Assembly (NCBI GenBank): GCA_902496335.1
Contig: CABVAO010000078.1
Location: 1 to 5,726 of the forward strand
Length of the DNA stretch: 5,726 nt
Reading direction: 5' to 3'
Source: an uncultured Collinsella sp.
GTDB lineage: Bacteria; Actinomycetota; Coriobacteriia; Coriobacteriales; Coriobacteriaceae
The notes beneath the pieces are model-generated. The model saw only the letters and a program-made list of their open reading frames with translations, did no database searches and was not told the origin of the DNA. Position 1 is the first letter of the stretch, and each line of letters starts with the position of its first letter. Shown piece after piece: positions 5,446-5,726 of this stretch. The position numbers and the translations under genes are program-made.

Positions 5446-5726
5446 CTAGAACGTTCCGCCGCCGCCTCCGCCGACGCCGCCACCGCCGCCACCGGAAAAG
5501 CCGCCGCCGCTGCCGGCGCTCGAGCTATCGGAACTCGAAGCCAGCTCGCGGATGGTCTCGTGATACACATCGTTGAACGAATCGAGCGGAGACTCGTTGC
5601 CGTAGTGATGGTAATACCACCAGTAGCAGGGGTAGTTGTCGTAGAAATCGTCGCTGTTGCGCAGATCCGCAGGCACGGCCTCGGCCAGCTGTCGCAGCAC
5701 TTCTTTCGAAACGCCCAGGGCAACGC
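5446..5726 (-). CDS. C-terminus of a probable DUF2207-family membrane protein (partial)
   Basis: The frame runs off the right edge, leaving 92 codons and the stop. Reading inward it begins VALGVSKEVLRQLAEAVP, then an acidic and aromatic segment (DDFYDNYPCYWWYYHHYG), a helical stretch (SFNDVYHETIRELASSSD) and the Gly-rich tail GGGFSGGGGGGVGGGGGGTF. In DUF2207-family predicted membrane proteins of Gram-positive bacteria, an xALGVxKx segment follows the last membrane helices and the chain ends in such a tail. TPM-domain proteins also have Gly-rich ends and are the main alternative. The conserved domains lie outside the window, so the family call rests on tail style. The GTG at 5698-5700 is an internal Val codon, not a start, because the frame continues upstream without a stop. 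Confidence 0.7.
   Translation of the reverse strand, partial: VALGVSKEVLRQLAEAVPADLRNSDDFYDNYPCYWWYYHHYGNESPLDSFNDVYHETIRELASSSDSSSAGSGGGFSGGGGGGVGGGGGGTF

Noticed and set aside
5295..5723. Alternative minus-strand frame of 142 codons at the right edge
   Set aside because: It reads Thr/Ala-rich sequence out of frame with the Gly-rich tail and continues through the strong terminator at 5384-5431.

Overview
The window looks like a piece of chromosome from a high-GC Gram-positive gut bacterium. The GC-rich codon use, the strong AGGAGG-type ribosome binding site of purH and the style of the Gly-rich membrane-protein tail at the right edge all suggest a Collinsella-like member of the Coriobacteriia. 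That placement is inference from sequence style and was not tested by a search.

Left part (1-2510): a possible plus-strand gene end (1-60) converges on two minus-strand genes. These are purH (903-2510), the bifunctional enzyme for the last two steps of IMP synthesis, and downstream of it an unrecognised soluble protein (90-821). A clear intrinsic terminator at 839-873 separates the two, so they are probably not a simple operon. Middle (2511-3429): a 277-bp divergent spacer leads to a plus-strand GNAT-family N-acetyltransferase (2788-3429).

Right part (3430-5726): a long non-coding stretch holds several layers of repeats. First come four GGGAC-type units spaced 24-27 bp apart (3436-3530). Next is a complete IS256-family insertion sequence (3753-5258, 1506 bp). 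It has 28-bp imperfect terminal inverted repeats, a perfect 8-bp target duplication (TAGGAGTC), one intact DDE transposase gene on the minus strand, and a recognisable promoter just inside its right end. Removing the IS and one target copy restores a 20-bp stem-loop with a T-run, which looks like an intrinsic terminator, so the IS landed in the 3' arm of that hairpin. Around it lies a second, older inverted repeat (3587-3624 and 5298-5335, 32/38 identical). Without the IS this would bound a roughly 235-bp palindromic, MITE-like unit. The window ends in the C-terminus of a minus-strand protein with a Gly-rich tail, most likely a DUF2207-family membrane protein, which has its own strong terminator (5384-5431).

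The genes are ordinary metabolic and accessory genes. The part worth a second look is the nested, non-coding repeat architecture around the IS. No defence system, CRISPR array, tRNA or rRNA was seen.
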